A model generated the notes under the pieces. The model was not told where the DNA came from. It ran no database searches and worked only from the letters and a program-made list of their open reading frames with translations. Shown here piece by piece: positions 52,787-62,004 of a DNA stretch of 64,000 bases (positions are counted from its first letter, which is position 1; every line of letters begins with the position of its first letter). Location of the stretch: NCBI GenBank assembly GCA_963759875.1, contig CAVXBB010000005.1, positions 372,001 through 436,000 on the forward strand, in the 5' to 3' direction. The position numbers and the translations under genes are program-made. Origin of the DNA: JAFAGX01 sp963759875 (GTDB taxonomy: Bacteria > Acidobacteriota > Terriglobia > Terriglobales > Acidobacteriaceae).

Positions 52787-53821
52787 TTATGCCACCCGGC
52801 GCTGTTCGAGCATAGAGAAGAACTCATTGACCAGTTCTTGGTCCCATAGTCCGGCGTACGCTTCCCGACGCATAGTGACGGCGGCATCATCGTGATTTAG
52901 CGCGGCTTTGTACGGACGCGCGGTGCAGAGCGCATCATAGACGTCCACGACCTGGAGGATACGGGGAAGCAGCGGGATTTCGTTTCTCCGCAGGCCGTCC
53001 GGATAACCACTTCCATCAGAATGCTCATGATGACTACGAATAATAGGTAGCACGAGGCGTAACGATTTCAGCGGACGACAAATGTTTTCCCCGGTAACAG
53101 GGTGCTGCTTCATGACAGCCCACTCGTTCGGAGTCAGGTTGCTCCCCTTTTTCAGAATCTCGTCCGGGACGGCAATCTTCCCTAAATCGTGAAGGTAGCC
53201 CCCTCGCCGCAAAGCTACAATCGAATCCTCATCAAGACGCAGATGATGACCGAGATTTGCGGCGTTCTCTGCCAATCGCTCACAGTGGCCCACAGTGTAT
53301 GGGTCTCGACTTTCCACGCTTAAGCCGAGTGTACAAAGCACGGTCTCGGCGGTTTCCAGTTCGTCGGTGAACTCTTTGAGCTTGAGTAGCGATTTCACCC
53401 GGGCAAATAGTTCTTCGGAAAAGATGGGCTTGTTCAGAAAATCGTCGGCGCCGGCTTCGATGCCATGAAGCTTGTCCTCACGATCGCTAAGACCAGTGAT
53501 CAGCACGAAGGGAATAAGGCGCGTGGTGGGATTTTCTTTCAGCTCGCGGCAAAGCTCGTACCCTGACCTGCCTGGCATGATGACGTCAGAGAGAATCAGG
53601 TCGGGAGCTTGCCGGTGAACCTCGGCCTCTGCCTCGTCGGCGTCCGGCACGGTTATCACGTCGTACCCTCGTGTCTCGAGCAATTCCTTCATCAAGACCA
53701 TCGTGTCGGGATTGTCGTCGACGACCAGAATGCGTGGTGCACGCCGACGCAGGGGCAGTTCCGTGATCCGCGCTTGATCTTGAGAACGGAGAAAAGGAGA
53801 CTGCTTGAAGGAGGGATCCAT
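52787..53821 (-). CDS. HD-GYP response regulator (probable c-di-GMP phosphodiesterase)
   Basis: A 344-residue RpfG-like protein. The N-terminal receiver domain (about 30-150) has RILVVDDN and phosphoacceptor Asp in LILSDVIMPGRSG. The HD-GYP domain follows: HCERLAENA, YLHDLGKIAVPD (the HD motif with DxGK), HHEHSDGSGYPDGL (the GYP motif), and DVYDALCTARPYK. It probably hydrolyses cyclic di-GMP when phosphorylated. No cognate kinase is next to it. ATG 53821. Confidence 0.95.
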   Translation of the reverse strand: MDPSFKQSPFLRSQDQARITELPLRRRAPRILVVDDNPDTMVLMKELLETRGYDVITVPDADEAEAEVHRQAPDLILSDVIMPGRSGYELCRELKENPTTRLIPFVLITGLSDREDKLHGIEAGADDFLNKPIFSEELFARVKSLLKLKEFTDELETAETVLCTLGLSVESRDPYTVGHCERLAENAANLGHHLRLDEDSIVALRRGGYLHDLGKIAVPDEILKKGSNLTPNEWAVMKQHPVTGENICRPLKSLRLVLPIIRSHHEHSDGSGYPDGLRRNEIPLLPRILQVVDVYDALCTARPYKAALNHDDAAVTMRREAYAGLWDQELVNEFFSMLEQRRVA

Positions 53822-53986
53822 GGCACTACTATCCCCAGCTTATTCTAAAAGACTGCTCTGTGTAAAACAGGACTTGTCGCGAGAAACCGAGTTGTCACCA
53901 GCGCTTTCGAGTGCACGCACTTTAGCGGGAACCGATCATTGCTACACGTAGTTCTGCTTGGTCAGCTTCGTTGCTCGCCACCTACG

Positions 53987-54451
53987 TTATCGATCCACAA
54001 ACCGAGCAAACATTTTGTGCGGATCGATGGCGATGAAAAGTCCTTTGCTGCGGGCAAGCACGTCGCCTTTGCGGTTAAGAATTTCGGCCGTATTGGTGTG
54101 GTAGCGTCCACGAACCTTAAGTTCTCGCGATTCCACGCGAAGAGGTTTATTCAGCGGCACGGGTTTCAGGTAGTCGATCGCAATGTTCGAGGTAAGCGCA
54201 ACCACGTGGCGCAACTTGTTCACCTTGCCCATGGCTTCATCCAGGATGGTCGCAATAATTCCTCCATGGGCGTGCCCCGGCGGCCCGGTGTAGCGTTTGC
54301 CTAAACGAAAGCGGCAAACGAAACAGTCATGTTCTTCGTCGTAGGTAAACCGCAGGCGCATGCCCTCGGGATTATTTTTTCCGCACGCGAAGCAGAAATT
54401 TTTTTGTAAGCGAACGTAAGCGGTTCCGTGGCCATGACCTGACTTGCTCAT
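53987..54451 (-). CDS. PaaI-like hotdog-fold thioesterase
   Basis: A ~155-residue hotdog-fold protein. GHAHGGIIATILDEAMGKV holds the catalytic-like Asp/Glu and the conserved HGG; the preceding FCFACGKNNPEGMRL is the CFVCGxxNPxGL-type motif found in this subfamily. Likely an acyl-CoA thioesterase of unknown substrate. ATG 54451 is preferred because a GGGA lies 6 nt upstream; ATG 54463 is an alternative. It is divergent from the cytochrome oxidase operon. Confidence 0.88.
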   Translation of the reverse strand: MSKSGHGHGTAYVRLQKNFCFACGKNNPEGMRLRFTYDEEHDCFVCRFRLGKRYTGPPGHAHGGIIATILDEAMGKVNKLRHVVALTSNIAIDYLKPVPLNKPLRVESRELKVRGRYHTNTAEILNRKGDVLARSKGLFIAIDPHKMFARFVDR

Positions 54452-54642
54452 AATTGATCCCATGTATGGTATAGGAATTCGGGATTGTCGAGTCGCCCGC
54501 GGGGCAAGCATTCGGGAAGCGCGGCGGTCGCTGATTGAGCATCAGCACAGGCTTGCAAACGTCACAGCGATCTGTGATATGCTTCCTTGTTTTTTACGAA
54601 CAACTCTGATCCACAATCCACCTCCCTGGGGGGTTTCCTGAG

Positions 54643-55446
54643 ATGGGTCTCGCTTTATTGGTGATTATCTGGCTGATTACCTTCCTCAGCACCTACTTCT
54701 TCGCCGCAAAAACCTGGTGGCTGCCCCATGGCGTTGCCGCGGCCGCACCGTGGATTGATCACCAGTTCGCGCTGACCTACGTTTTGATGGGCATCGTGTT
54801 TCTGGCCGCACAGTGCGGCTTGGGCTGGGTGGTTTGGAAATACCGCGCTGGAGCTTCATCGCGTCGCGCTGAATATTCACACGGCAACACCAAGCTGGAA
54901 GTGTTGTGGACGACCCTGACCGCCGTCCTCTTTATTGGCCTTAATCTCATGGGAAGTCATGTGTGGGCGAGCGAGCGCTTCGAGGCTGCCAAGCCCGGTT
55001 CGATCCCGGTGGAAGTCACAGGAATGCAGTTCGCATGGTACTTCCGCTATCCGGGAGCGGACGGGAAGTACGGTAAAACCAATCCCAAACTGATGGATCC
55101 CTCGGCGGGGAACGAGGCCGCGGTGGGCCTGGATACTTCCGACCCGGCTGCGAAAGATGATGTGGTCACCGGAACCATGTATCTGCCGGTCAATCGCGAA
55201 GTGGATCTGACGCTGCGAGCGGTGGACGTGATTCACAGTTTCTTCGTCCCTTCATTCCGCTTTAAGCAGGATGCCGTGCCGGGCCTCGCAATTCACATGC
55301 ATTTCACACCGACAGAGATAGGTGATTACGAGATCGCCTGCGCAGAGTTGTGCGGACTAGGACACTACAAAATGCACGGAATGGTTCACGTTGTAGCGCA
55401 GCAAGATTTCGATAAATGGGTGGCAGCACGGGAGGCGGAGAAATAG
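54643..55446 (+). CDS. coxB: Cytochrome c oxidase subunit II
   Basis: Membrane subunit holding the CuA centre that receives electrons from cytochrome c. Of 267 residues, two helices are N-terminal (about 1-70 and 85-105); the cupredoxin domain follows. The CuA ligands are DVIHSFFVPS (His) and CAELCGLGHYKM (two Cys, His and Met), complete. A ~30-residue loop (GKYGKTNPKLMDPSAGNEAA) is inserted before the cupredoxin core. The start is ATG 54643. It heads the operon coxB-coxA-coxC-coxC-coxD. The last codons are followed by coxA after 2 bp. Confidence 0.95.
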   Translation: MGLALLVIIWLITFLSTYFFAAKTWWLPHGVAAAAPWIDHQFALTYVLMGIVFLAAQCGLGWVVWKYRAGASSRRAEYSHGNTKLEVLWTTLTAVLFIGLNLMGSHVWASERFEAAKPGSIPVEVTGMQFAWYFRYPGADGKYGKTNPKLMDPSAGNEAAVGLDTSDPAAKDDVVTGTMYLPVNREVDLTLRAVDVIHSFFVPSFRFKQDAVPGLAIHMHFTPTEIGDYEIACAELCGLGHYKMHGMVHVVAQQDFDKWVAAREAEK

Positions 55447-55448
55447 TA

Positions 55449-57182
55449 ATGGCGACCTCAGCAACAATTCACTCGCACGCGGCTCCTCAAGGGTTCATTC
55501 GAAAGTACGTTTTCAGCCTGGATCACAAAGTCATCGGAATTCAGTACTACTTTTTAGCTCTGGTCGCCGTATTCGTCGGCATGTTTTTGTCGCTGCTGAT
55601 GCGCATTCACCTGATTTGGCCGACGGCAGTGCTGCCATTGATCGGCGAAATCAAGCCGGAAACGTATCTCAGCCTGCTCACAATGCACGGCACGATTATG
55701 GTTTTCTTCGTGCTCACTACCGCTCCGCAGAGCGGATTCGGGAACTATTTTTTGCCTATCCAGATCGGCGCACCGGACATGGCGTTTCCCGTGCTGAACA
55801 TGCTGTCGTTCTGGACAACTCTTCTGGCCTTTGTCGTCATGATCTGCGCGTTCTTCGTGACCGGCGGAGCGCCGCTGCATGGCTGGACCGGATATGCGCC
55901 TCTCAGTGCCCTGACCAACTCAGGACCAGGTGAGCAATTGGGTGCAGATCTCTGGATCACCAGCATTGCGATATTCTGCGTGGCTTCGTTGATGGGAGCA
56001 TTGAATTTCATCACGACCACGCTGGACTTGCGAGCCAAGGGCATGACCATGATGCGCATGCCGCTGACCTGCTGGGCCTGGTTCATAACGGCGATTCTGG
56101 GATTGCTGGCCTTCGGCGTGCTCCTCTCGGCTGGCATTCTGCTACTGCTGGACAGAAATCTTGGTACTAGCTTCTATGTTCCGCTGGTGGTGGTGAACGG
56201 CCAGGTTATGGGCCATAAAGGCGGATCACCCTTGCTGTGGCAGCACTTGTTCTGGTTCTTTGGACATCCCGAGGTCTACATCGCAATTCTGCCCAGCATG
56301 GGCGTAGCTTCCCAGCTGCTTTCCACCTTCTCGCGCAAGCCGATCTTCGGCTACAAGGCCATGGTGTACGCAATTATGGCCATCGGAATTTTGGGATTTG
56401 TCGTTTGGGGACATCACATGTTCATGAGCGGCATGAGTCCCTACTCCGCATTTGCGTTTTCCATTATGACCATGGCCATTGGCGTTCCATCGGCGATTAA
56501 GACATTTAACTGGCTGGGAACCATTCATAAAGGAAGAGTCCGCTTCTACACACCGATGTTGTTCGCCATTGGTTTCGTCTCGCTGTTTGTCTCCGGCGGA
56601 TTGAGCGGCCCATTCCTCGCCCAGCCGGTGCTGGACATTCCACTGCACGATACCTACTTTGTGGTCGGTCATTTCCATCTGATTATGGGAGTAGCTTCCA
56701 TCTTCGGCATCTTTGGCGCGACTTACTACTGGTTTCCCAAGATGTTCGGCCGCATGATGAACGAGGGATTGGGTAAGCTGCATTTTTGGATAACCTTCGT
56801 CGGCACCTATGCCATCTTTATGCCTATGCACTACTTGGGAATGGCGGGTCATCCCCGGCGGTACTCGCAGCTTACCGAGGTTGCCTATCTCCATCGGCTC
56901 ATTCCGGTGCAAACATTCATGACCTACGCGGCATTTATCACGATTGCGGCACAGTTGATCTTCTTGATCAATTTGTTCTGGAGCATGTTCAAAGGACCGA
57001 AGGCTAGCGACAACCCATGGGAAGCGACGACTCTGGAATGGACCACCGCGACTCCGCCCCCACACGACAATTTCGGCGGACACACGCCCGTGGTGTACCA
57101 CGGTCCTTATGAATACAGCGTTCCGGGTGCAGCGAAGGATTACGTGATGCAAACGGATCCGACGCCGGTTACGGCACATTAG
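55449..57182 (+). CDS. coxA: Cytochrome c oxidase subunit I (aa3-type, A1 family)
   Basis: Catalytic haem-copper subunit of 577 residues. Haem a and a3 ligands and CuB: MHGTIMVFF, GHPEVYIAILPSMG (CuB His with the cross-linked Tyr and the Glu of the D-channel), WGHHMF and HDTYFVVGHFHLIMG. The K-channel Lys is in GVPSAIKTFNW. These features fit an A1-family proton pump. ATG 55449 has GGAG 12-8 nt upstream, and 2 bp separate it from coxB. The 12 or so helices fill most of the chain. Confidence 0.97.
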   Translation: MATSATIHSHAAPQGFIRKYVFSLDHKVIGIQYYFLALVAVFVGMFLSLLMRIHLIWPTAVLPLIGEIKPETYLSLLTMHGTIMVFFVLTTAPQSGFGNYFLPIQIGAPDMAFPVLNMLSFWTTLLAFVVMICAFFVTGGAPLHGWTGYAPLSALTNSGPGEQLGADLWITSIAIFCVASLMGALNFITTTLDLRAKGMTMMRMPLTCWAWFITAILGLLAFGVLLSAGILLLLDRNLGTSFYVPLVVVNGQVMGHKGGSPLLWQHLFWFFGHPEVYIAILPSMGVASQLLSTFSRKPIFGYKAMVYAIMAIGILGFVVWGHHMFMSGMSPYSAFAFSIMTMAIGVPSAIKTFNWLGTIHKGRVRFYTPMLFAIGFVSLFVSGGLSGPFLAQPVLDIPLHDTYFVVGHFHLIMGVASIFGIFGATYYWFPKMFGRMMNEGLGKLHFWITFVGTYAIFMPMHYLGMAGHPRRYSQLTEVAYLHRLIPVQTFMTYAAFITIAAQLIFLINLFWSMFKGPKASDNPWEATTLEWTTATPPPHDNFGGHTPVVYHGPYEYSVPGAAKDYVMQTDPTPVTAH

Positions 57183-57232
57183 CTTTAATAGCGCCGCGTT
57201 TCGGCGACTTTGCAAAGGGAAATGAAACAATT

Positions 57233-57249
57233 GCCGGCAAGATGCCGGC
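57233..57249 (+). repeat. Stem-loop before first subunit III gene
   Basis: GCCGGCA (57233-57239) and TGCCGGC (57243-57249) form a 7-bp stem with a 3-nt loop, in the phrase ATTGCCGGCAAGATGCCGG. It is of the same type as the palindromes in other gaps and lacks a T-tract, so it is probably a dispersed palindrome or RNA processing/stability hairpin. Confidence 0.5.
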
Positions 57250-57262
57250 GCTGCGATGAGTT

Positions 57263-58009
57263 ATGGCAAGTCTGACTCCGACAATTCCGATTAAGCTTCC
57301 CCAGCCCGGCCAAGGCGGTGGCGGAACTCATCCTCCAGCGTACGGCGGCGGAGGAGATGGTGGCCGCGGGGACGGATATCCCGATTACGGCCAGCGTTTA
57401 CGTCGCGCCCGGCTGGGACTGGCGATTGCGCTCGCTCCCATCTTCATGTTTTTCATTTCCATAACTAGCGCTTACATTGTGCGCCAGGGATTGCCCACGT
57501 TTGACGACAAGACCAACAGCTATGTTCACGACTGGATTCCGGTTCAGCTTCCGTTGGCGTTGCTGCTGTTCAACACCGCATTGCTGGCGGCAAGCAGTGT
57601 AACCGCTGAGTTCGCGCGACGGCAGATTACCCGTCAAGCGGCGCTGGCCCCGGTCAAATCCATTCCCGGCGTGTCGCTGGGCGACGAACGCGGATTTCCG
57701 TGGCTCTACGTCACGCTCTTATTGGGGGGCGGATTTCTCGTTGGACAATGGATGGCCTGGCAGGAACTGGCTGCCCGCGGCTTCTACATCGCCACCAGTG
57801 CGAGCAGTTCATTTGTTTACTTACTGACGGCTGCTCACGGGGTGCATCTCGCAGGCGGGGTTCTGGTGCTTACCTATGCCGCGCTGGTTTCGTTGTTTCA
57901 CAAACCGATTGAGGCGCGGCGGATTGTAGTGGATGTGACCGCCTGGTATTGGCATTTCATGTTTTTGTTGTGGGTGGGGATATTCGCTCTGTTGTGGTTC
58001 GCAAGATAA
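57263..58009 (+). CDS. coxC: Cytochrome c oxidase subunit III (first copy)
   Basis: A 248-residue membrane protein. After a Gly-rich, Pro-rich cytoplasmic N-terminus (about 1-42) come five or more helices with subunit III motifs WQELAARGFYIATSASSSFVYLLTAAHGVHLAGG and VTAWYWHFMFLLWVGIF. The ribosome site is poor; a perfect stem-loop (57233-57249) lies just before the start. It is the first of two adjacent subunit III genes; the second is a distinct relative. Confidence 0.88.
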   Translation: MASLTPTIPIKLPQPGQGGGGTHPPAYGGGGDGGRGDGYPDYGQRLRRARLGLAIALAPIFMFFISITSAYIVRQGLPTFDDKTNSYVHDWIPVQLPLALLLFNTALLAASSVTAEFARRQITRQAALAPVKSIPGVSLGDERGFPWLYVTLLLGGGFLVGQWMAWQELAARGFYIATSASSSFVYLLTAAHGVHLAGGVLVLTYAALVSLFHKPIEARRIVVDVTAWYWHFMFLLWVGIFALLWFAR

Positions 58010-58104
58010 GACCATTTTCACCACTGAGGACACGAAGTAATTTGGTAATCCGTTCGTGATCCCCCGCGTACTTCGCGGTTCGAGATTATCCAGGAGACCG
58101 GAAC

Positions 58105-58866
58105 ATGGCTGATGTCGCAGTGCAGCACGGATTGGCGGAAGCATACGAGCCGTCGCTGTTCGGGACCTATTCAAAAAAGATCGGGATGTGGCTGTTCCTG
58201 CTCTCCGATTCGCTCACCTTCGGCGCTTTGTTGTTCGCCTACAGCTACGGGCGAATTTCCAATCCCGACTGGCCCACGCCGTTCCACAAAGAGAGCATTA
58301 TGAATGCTTCGGTGATGACGGGCTGCCTGCTTTCGAGTTCACTCACCATGGTTTTGGGAGTGCTGGCTGCTCGGCGGGGTGACCGCAGTTGGACGCGCAA
58401 CTGGATTCTGCTGACAATGCTATTCGGCACGGGATTTATCGTTCTGCACGCACTGGAGTGGACGAAGCTCATCGGCGAAGGTATGACGCCATTCAAAAAT
58501 CCCTGGGCTGCCAATGTGCCTCAGTTTGGCGGAACATTTTTTACGCTCACCGGTATGCACATGCTGCACGTCACCATCGGAGTTATTTACCTGGGAGTGG
58601 TTGCGCTACGGAAGAAATGGCTGCCGATTCTGCTCGCGATCTGGCTGGCAGCGTGGCTGGCAATTCCCGCAGATAACGTATTCCACGTAGGGGTGCATGC
58701 TTTGCTGATTGGGGCTGTGATCGCGGCTGTTATTTTGTTCCTTAAGCCCAAGGATTATGACGCTCATGATGTCGAGATTGCCGGACTGTATTGGCACTTT
58801 GTAGATCTGGTATGGATGTTCATCTTCCCGCTGGTTTATCTGATGTCCACGCGAGTCACGGGATGA
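58105..58866 (+). CDS. Cytochrome c oxidase subunit III (second copy)
   Basis: A 253-residue membrane protein of the CyoC/CoxC family, with SKKIGMWLFLLSDSLTFGALLFAY near the start, FTLTGMHMLHVTIGVIYLG in the middle and GLYWHFVDLVWMFIFPLVYL at the end. It resembles the quinol- and caa3-type subunit III more than its neighbour does. AGGAG lies about 9 nt before the ATG. The 95-bp gap upstream contains a CACCACTGAGGACACGAAG-type repeat. Both copies may assemble into the complex, or serve different forms. Confidence 0.9.
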   Translation: MADVAVQHGLAEAYEPSLFGTYSKKIGMWLFLLSDSLTFGALLFAYSYGRISNPDWPTPFHKESIMNASVMTGCLLSSSLTMVLGVLAARRGDRSWTRNWILLTMLFGTGFIVLHALEWTKLIGEGMTPFKNPWAANVPQFGGTFFTLTGMHMLHVTIGVIYLGVVALRKKWLPILLAIWLAAWLAIPADNVFHVGVHALLIGAVIAAVILFLKPKDYDAHDVEIAGLYWHFVDLVWMFIFPLVYLMSTRVTG

Positions 58867-58911
58867 ATCGGGTCCCCAGCAGCGTAACTCGCAAAATGGA
58901 GAATACGTAAG

Positions 58912-59220
58912 ATGCATACAATCGACGCGCATCATGATGAAAGCAAGAGCCAGTACCTGTGGGTATGGGCAGTGTTGTTGCTGTTGACCGCAGTCGAAGT
59001 CATGCTCGCGTACAGGCAAGTTTTCCAGCCGGTGCACATGCTGGAAGCTCTGATGATTCTGTCCGTCATTAAGTCGGCCCTGATTATCGGCTATTTCATG
59101 CACCTGAAATACGAAGTCGCCTCGATGAAATGGGTGATGATGACGGCCGTGGTTGCCTGCTTGTGTCTCATGTGCATCTTCTTTGCCGATGCGTTGCGCA
59201 TCGTGAAACTGGGTATTTAA
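58912..59220 (+). CDS. Cytochrome c oxidase subunit IV (CoxD/CtaF-like)
   Basis: A 102-residue protein with three hydrophobic helices (about 15-33, 40-60, 73-93) and the SVIKSALIIGYFMHLKYE motif of prokaryotic subunit IV. GGAG lies about 11 nt upstream. The TAA stop shares its last base with the ATG of the next small gene (TAATG). It is part of the oxidase complex, aiding assembly or stability. Confidence 0.9.
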   Translation: MHTIDAHHDESKSQYLWVWAVLLLLTAVEVMLAYRQVFQPVHMLEALMILSVIKSALIIGYFMHLKYEVASMKWVMMTAVVACLCLMCIFFADALRIVKLGI

Positions 59221-59447
59221 TGAAAATACGACTCGCTCTAGTTACGTTTCTATTCCTGCTTTGGGCCGGGCCGGCTTTCGCCCAGGGCTGCGCCATGTGT
59301 TACAGTAACGCCGCTGGCACCAGCAAGGATGGGCAACGCGCGATCGATCGTGGGATATTGGTTCTGCTCGTACCACCCCTCGGCTTCATGACTGCGGGCG
59401 TGGGACTCGCATATCGGTACGGGAAAAAGCGGGATCGAGAGCAGTAG
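59220..59447 (+). CDS. Small exported/membrane protein with CAMCY motif in the oxidase operon
   Basis: A 75-residue protein starting at ATG 59220, one base inside the preceding stop codon. A signal peptide or anchor (residues 3-21, ending AQ) is followed by GCAMCYSN (Cys 24 and 27) and, after a short polar stretch, one membrane helix (about 45-66) and a charged tail. The motif recalls a haem c site in which the His ligand is Tyr, or a copper-binding CxxC. No family is recognised. The last gene before the operon terminator. Confidence 0.72.
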   Translation: MKIRLALVTFLFLLWAGPAFAQGCAMCYSNAAGTSKDGQRAIDRGILVLLVPPLGFMTAGVGLAYRYGKKRDREQ

Positions 59448-59469
59448 TTCTAAATCTAAAGGTTTAGAG

Positions 59470-59499
59470 GGCGCGGCTAAATCCGCGCCATTCGTTTTT
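59470..59499 (+). terminator. Rho-independent terminator of the cytochrome oxidase operon
   Basis: GGCGCGG (59470-59476) and CCGCGCC (59483-59489) form a perfect 7-bp GC stem with a 6-nt loop (CTAAAT). ATTCG and five T's follow. It lies directly after the small CAMCY gene. Confidence 0.85.
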
Positions 59500-59549
59500 G
59501 ACGTCGTTCCGTGCCATCACACTACTGGGGATGTGCGAATATTGGTGTG

Positions 59550-60236
59550 ATGCCTGAGCTCAAAACCATCTTCTTCGATATCGGCAACACTCTGCTCTTC
59601 CCCACCAGGCCCGTAATTCTGGCATCGCTCTATAAACGAGGAGTCGTTCCCAGTATCGGACATTGGCGTGCTGTAGAGAGCGCAACCAAAAAGGAGTTTG
59701 ATCGGATCATGCAACAGGGTGGGCCAGCCGACCATGGTTTTTGGTTTATGTTCTATACGCAATTGCTCGCCGAGCTTGGAGTCTCAAACGATGTGCTGCG
59801 GGACGAACTGGTAAACGCCACGCGGATCTCAGCGAATTGGTGCGACATACGTCCCGGGACACGAGAGTGTTTGCAACAGATCAGGAAGCATTATCCCCTC
59901 GGGGTGATTTCGAACGCAGACGGAAAAATTGCTGCTGTGCTGGAACGCTGCGGAATTGTGGACTGTTTTGCCTCAATCACCGACTCGGGCATAGTTGGAT
60001 GCGAGAAACCCGCATTAGCTATCTTCGAGGCAGCTTTACGCTCGATGAATGCGGAGCCGGAGCAAAGTTTGTATATCGGCGATGTTTACTCAGTCGATTA
60101 TCTCGGAGCAACTAAGGCAGGAATGCATGCCATGCTGTTCGACGTGTCAGGAGCATATCGAAACCTTGATGTGCCACGGGTCGAGTCGCTGGAGGAACTG
60201 CAAGCGAAGTTACTCGGGAAAATAGTTTCAAACTGA
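59550..60236 (+). CDS. HAD superfamily hydrolase
   Basis: A 228-residue HAD phosphatase. Motif I is KTIFFDIGNTLLF (the nucleophile Asp; the usual second Asp is Asn, giving DIGNT), motif II is GVISNADG, motif III the Lys in GCEKPALAIF and motif IV YIGDVYSVDYLGA. Replacing the second Asp of DxD with Asn occurs in some HAD members, so a phosphatase activity is likely but the substrate unknown. The ATG at 59550 fits the family start. It lies between the operon terminator and the convergent bshC. Confidence 0.88.
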   Translation: MPELKTIFFDIGNTLLFPTRPVILASLYKRGVVPSIGHWRAVESATKKEFDRIMQQGGPADHGFWFMFYTQLLAELGVSNDVLRDELVNATRISANWCDIRPGTRECLQQIRKHYPLGVISNADGKIAAVLERCGIVDCFASITDSGIVGCEKPALAIFEAALRSMNAEPEQSLYIGDVYSVDYLGATKAGMHAMLFDVSGAYRNLDVPRVESLEELQAKLLGKIVSN

Positions 60237-60249
60237 GCGAAGAGCTGAA

Positions 60250-61869
60250 TCAGAGCGAAATAACCTGGTGGTCGAGACAATCTGCGTTCATGCAGTCGTA
60301 AAGATTGTGTAACAAATCTTTTCCATAGCGCGACAGAAAATATACTCCGGCGATTTCGCGCTCCTGCAAAGTTTTGTTTGGGTACAAAGCATTGCTCAGC
60401 AGTTGAGCATGACGGTCCAACACTTCAGTTTGACGCAGTTCGGCGCGGGCAGCCTTGGCGCGCAAACTCTCAATCTGGTGGAGGATTTTTGCTTCGGCAT
60501 TAGCGCTGGAGTCCAATAGAGTTTTATCGAGGCGTTCCAAAGCGCCTCGAATTACGCCAAGGGAGCTCTTGACTGAAGCCTCCGCAGTATCGAATGCTGA
60601 CCGCAATTCGTTAGGCAGAGCTTGCGCGGCAAGTCGTTCGCGCAACACCTCCGGGCCTTGGAAAACATCGGGCACCTTCAGCTTGTAGCGATCAAGCAGG
60701 TTTTGCAGCTTTGGTTCTACGAGCGTGGCGGAAAAGCGCGGAACCACCGGAGTGATTCGTCCGAGCAATTTCTCGTAGACGATGGCTGCCTGAGCGAAGT
60801 ATGCGATTTCGGCGCTTCCACCGGTATAAGCAATGGTTGGCAGTAAGTAATCCTGCACTACCGGTCGCAACAGCACGTTGGGGCTGAAGTCCTGTGGAGC
60901 CGATTGAACTTGGGCTAACAGTTCGCGGTGCGGGATTTCTCCACCCTCGATTACGAAATTGCCGTTCGTGGCAGATGGGACCTCGCGCTGCACGGCAATG
61001 CGCGAGCCATTTCGAATTGCGAACAGGAGCACTGAAGAAGGCGTCACTTTGACTTGCTGGTGGTAACCGGCGGCTTCCAGTTCCTTGCCGCGCTGGAGAA
61101 GCGCTTCGTTGATCTCCGCCGCGTATTCAATTGCTCCGCTGTAAATTGGTTCGGCAATGCGATGAAGTTCGGGATCGGACGCATCCAGCAGAATGACTCC
61201 CCATTCTCCGAAGAGCTTCGCGAACAGGCGTGCAAAAGCGCTTCCGAAATTTTCTTCGTGCCGATAACTCTCGCGCAGAGCACTGAGTGCTTCGGAATCG
61301 CCCATTAGACTTGCGGCTTGGTCCAGTAGCGTCCGAATCTCTGGCCCGAAGATGACCGTTCCGACCGGCGCATCGGGAATCGATTCCGCTGGAGCCGTTA
61401 ATTTTTCGAGAGAGGCATCCGGGCCGGGCGTGGAGATCTGCCGGACCTCGTTCAGGTCATGATCTTCCGTCGCCAGCCAGAAAACAGGAACACACTCAAC
61501 CCCATTTTGACTGGCAAGATTTGCAAGCTTCACCGCGGTTAGGGCTTTATAAATCGAGAAAAGCGGACCGCCAAAAAGGCCGACCTGCTGGCCGGTAACT
61601 ATGACGTTTGCCCCTTGGCGCAGACGCTCGATATTTTCCAAAGTTCGGCGAGACGCTTGCCAGGCCTGGTTTTGGCGCTCGAGAACAGCACTTACGCGCT
61701 CCCGCCGAGACGAGTCATATTGAAAACGGCTGGCTTCGTCTTGGACCCATTGCTGTATGTACGGAGAACGTGGATAAAACCGCTGAACTTTTTCGTAGGC
61801 GTAAAGGAAGTCGGTGAAGAGCTTAGAGGTGTGCGGGATTTGCTTGAACGGCAGACACTCCGACGTCAC
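60250..61869 (-). CDS. bshC: Bacillithiol biosynthesis cysteine-adding enzyme BshC
   Basis: A 539-residue enzyme joining cysteine to glucosaminyl-malate in the last step of bacillithiol synthesis. Conserved parts include VIVTGQQVGLFGGPLFSIYKALTAVKLA, PVFWLATEDHDLNEV, LLRPVVQDYLLPTIAYTGGSAEIAYFAQ and the C-terminal REIAGVYFLSRYGKDLLHNLYD. A coiled-coil stretch lies near 430-500. GTG 61869 has AGGAG about 8 nt upstream. BshA and BshB are not in the window. The organism therefore probably uses bacillithiol as its low-molecular-weight thiol. Confidence 0.93.
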   Translation of the reverse strand: MTSECLPFKQIPHTSKLFTDFLYAYEKVQRFYPRSPYIQQWVQDEASRFQYDSSRRERVSAVLERQNQAWQASRRTLENIERLRQGANVIVTGQQVGLFGGPLFSIYKALTAVKLANLASQNGVECVPVFWLATEDHDLNEVRQISTPGPDASLEKLTAPAESIPDAPVGTVIFGPEIRTLLDQAASLMGDSEALSALRESYRHEENFGSAFARLFAKLFGEWGVILLDASDPELHRIAEPIYSGAIEYAAEINEALLQRGKELEAAGYHQQVKVTPSSVLLFAIRNGSRIAVQREVPSATNGNFVIEGGEIPHRELLAQVQSAPQDFSPNVLLRPVVQDYLLPTIAYTGGSAEIAYFAQAAIVYEKLLGRITPVVPRFSATLVEPKLQNLLDRYKLKVPDVFQGPEVLRERLAAQALPNELRSAFDTAEASVKSSLGVIRGALERLDKTLLDSSANAEAKILHQIESLRAKAARAELRQTEVLDRHAQLLSNALYPNKTLQEREIAGVYFLSRYGKDLLHNLYDCMNADCLDHQVISL

Positions 61870-62004
61870 AATCGGTTCTCCTGACAGCGTTGGACGCCAG
61901 AATTCATCGAAAGTTACCTGCCTGTTTACCCCAGCCCTAAATCAGATGGTCGAGAAGCACGCCGCGATGCAGAAGATGCCGCGTTTTCGCCTCCGGGGTG
62001 CGAA

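Noticed and set aside
56226..57230. A 334-codon minus-strand open frame
   Set aside because: It is antisense to coxA and runs through its whole conserved C-terminal half; composition is His/Gln/Arg-rich with no domain.
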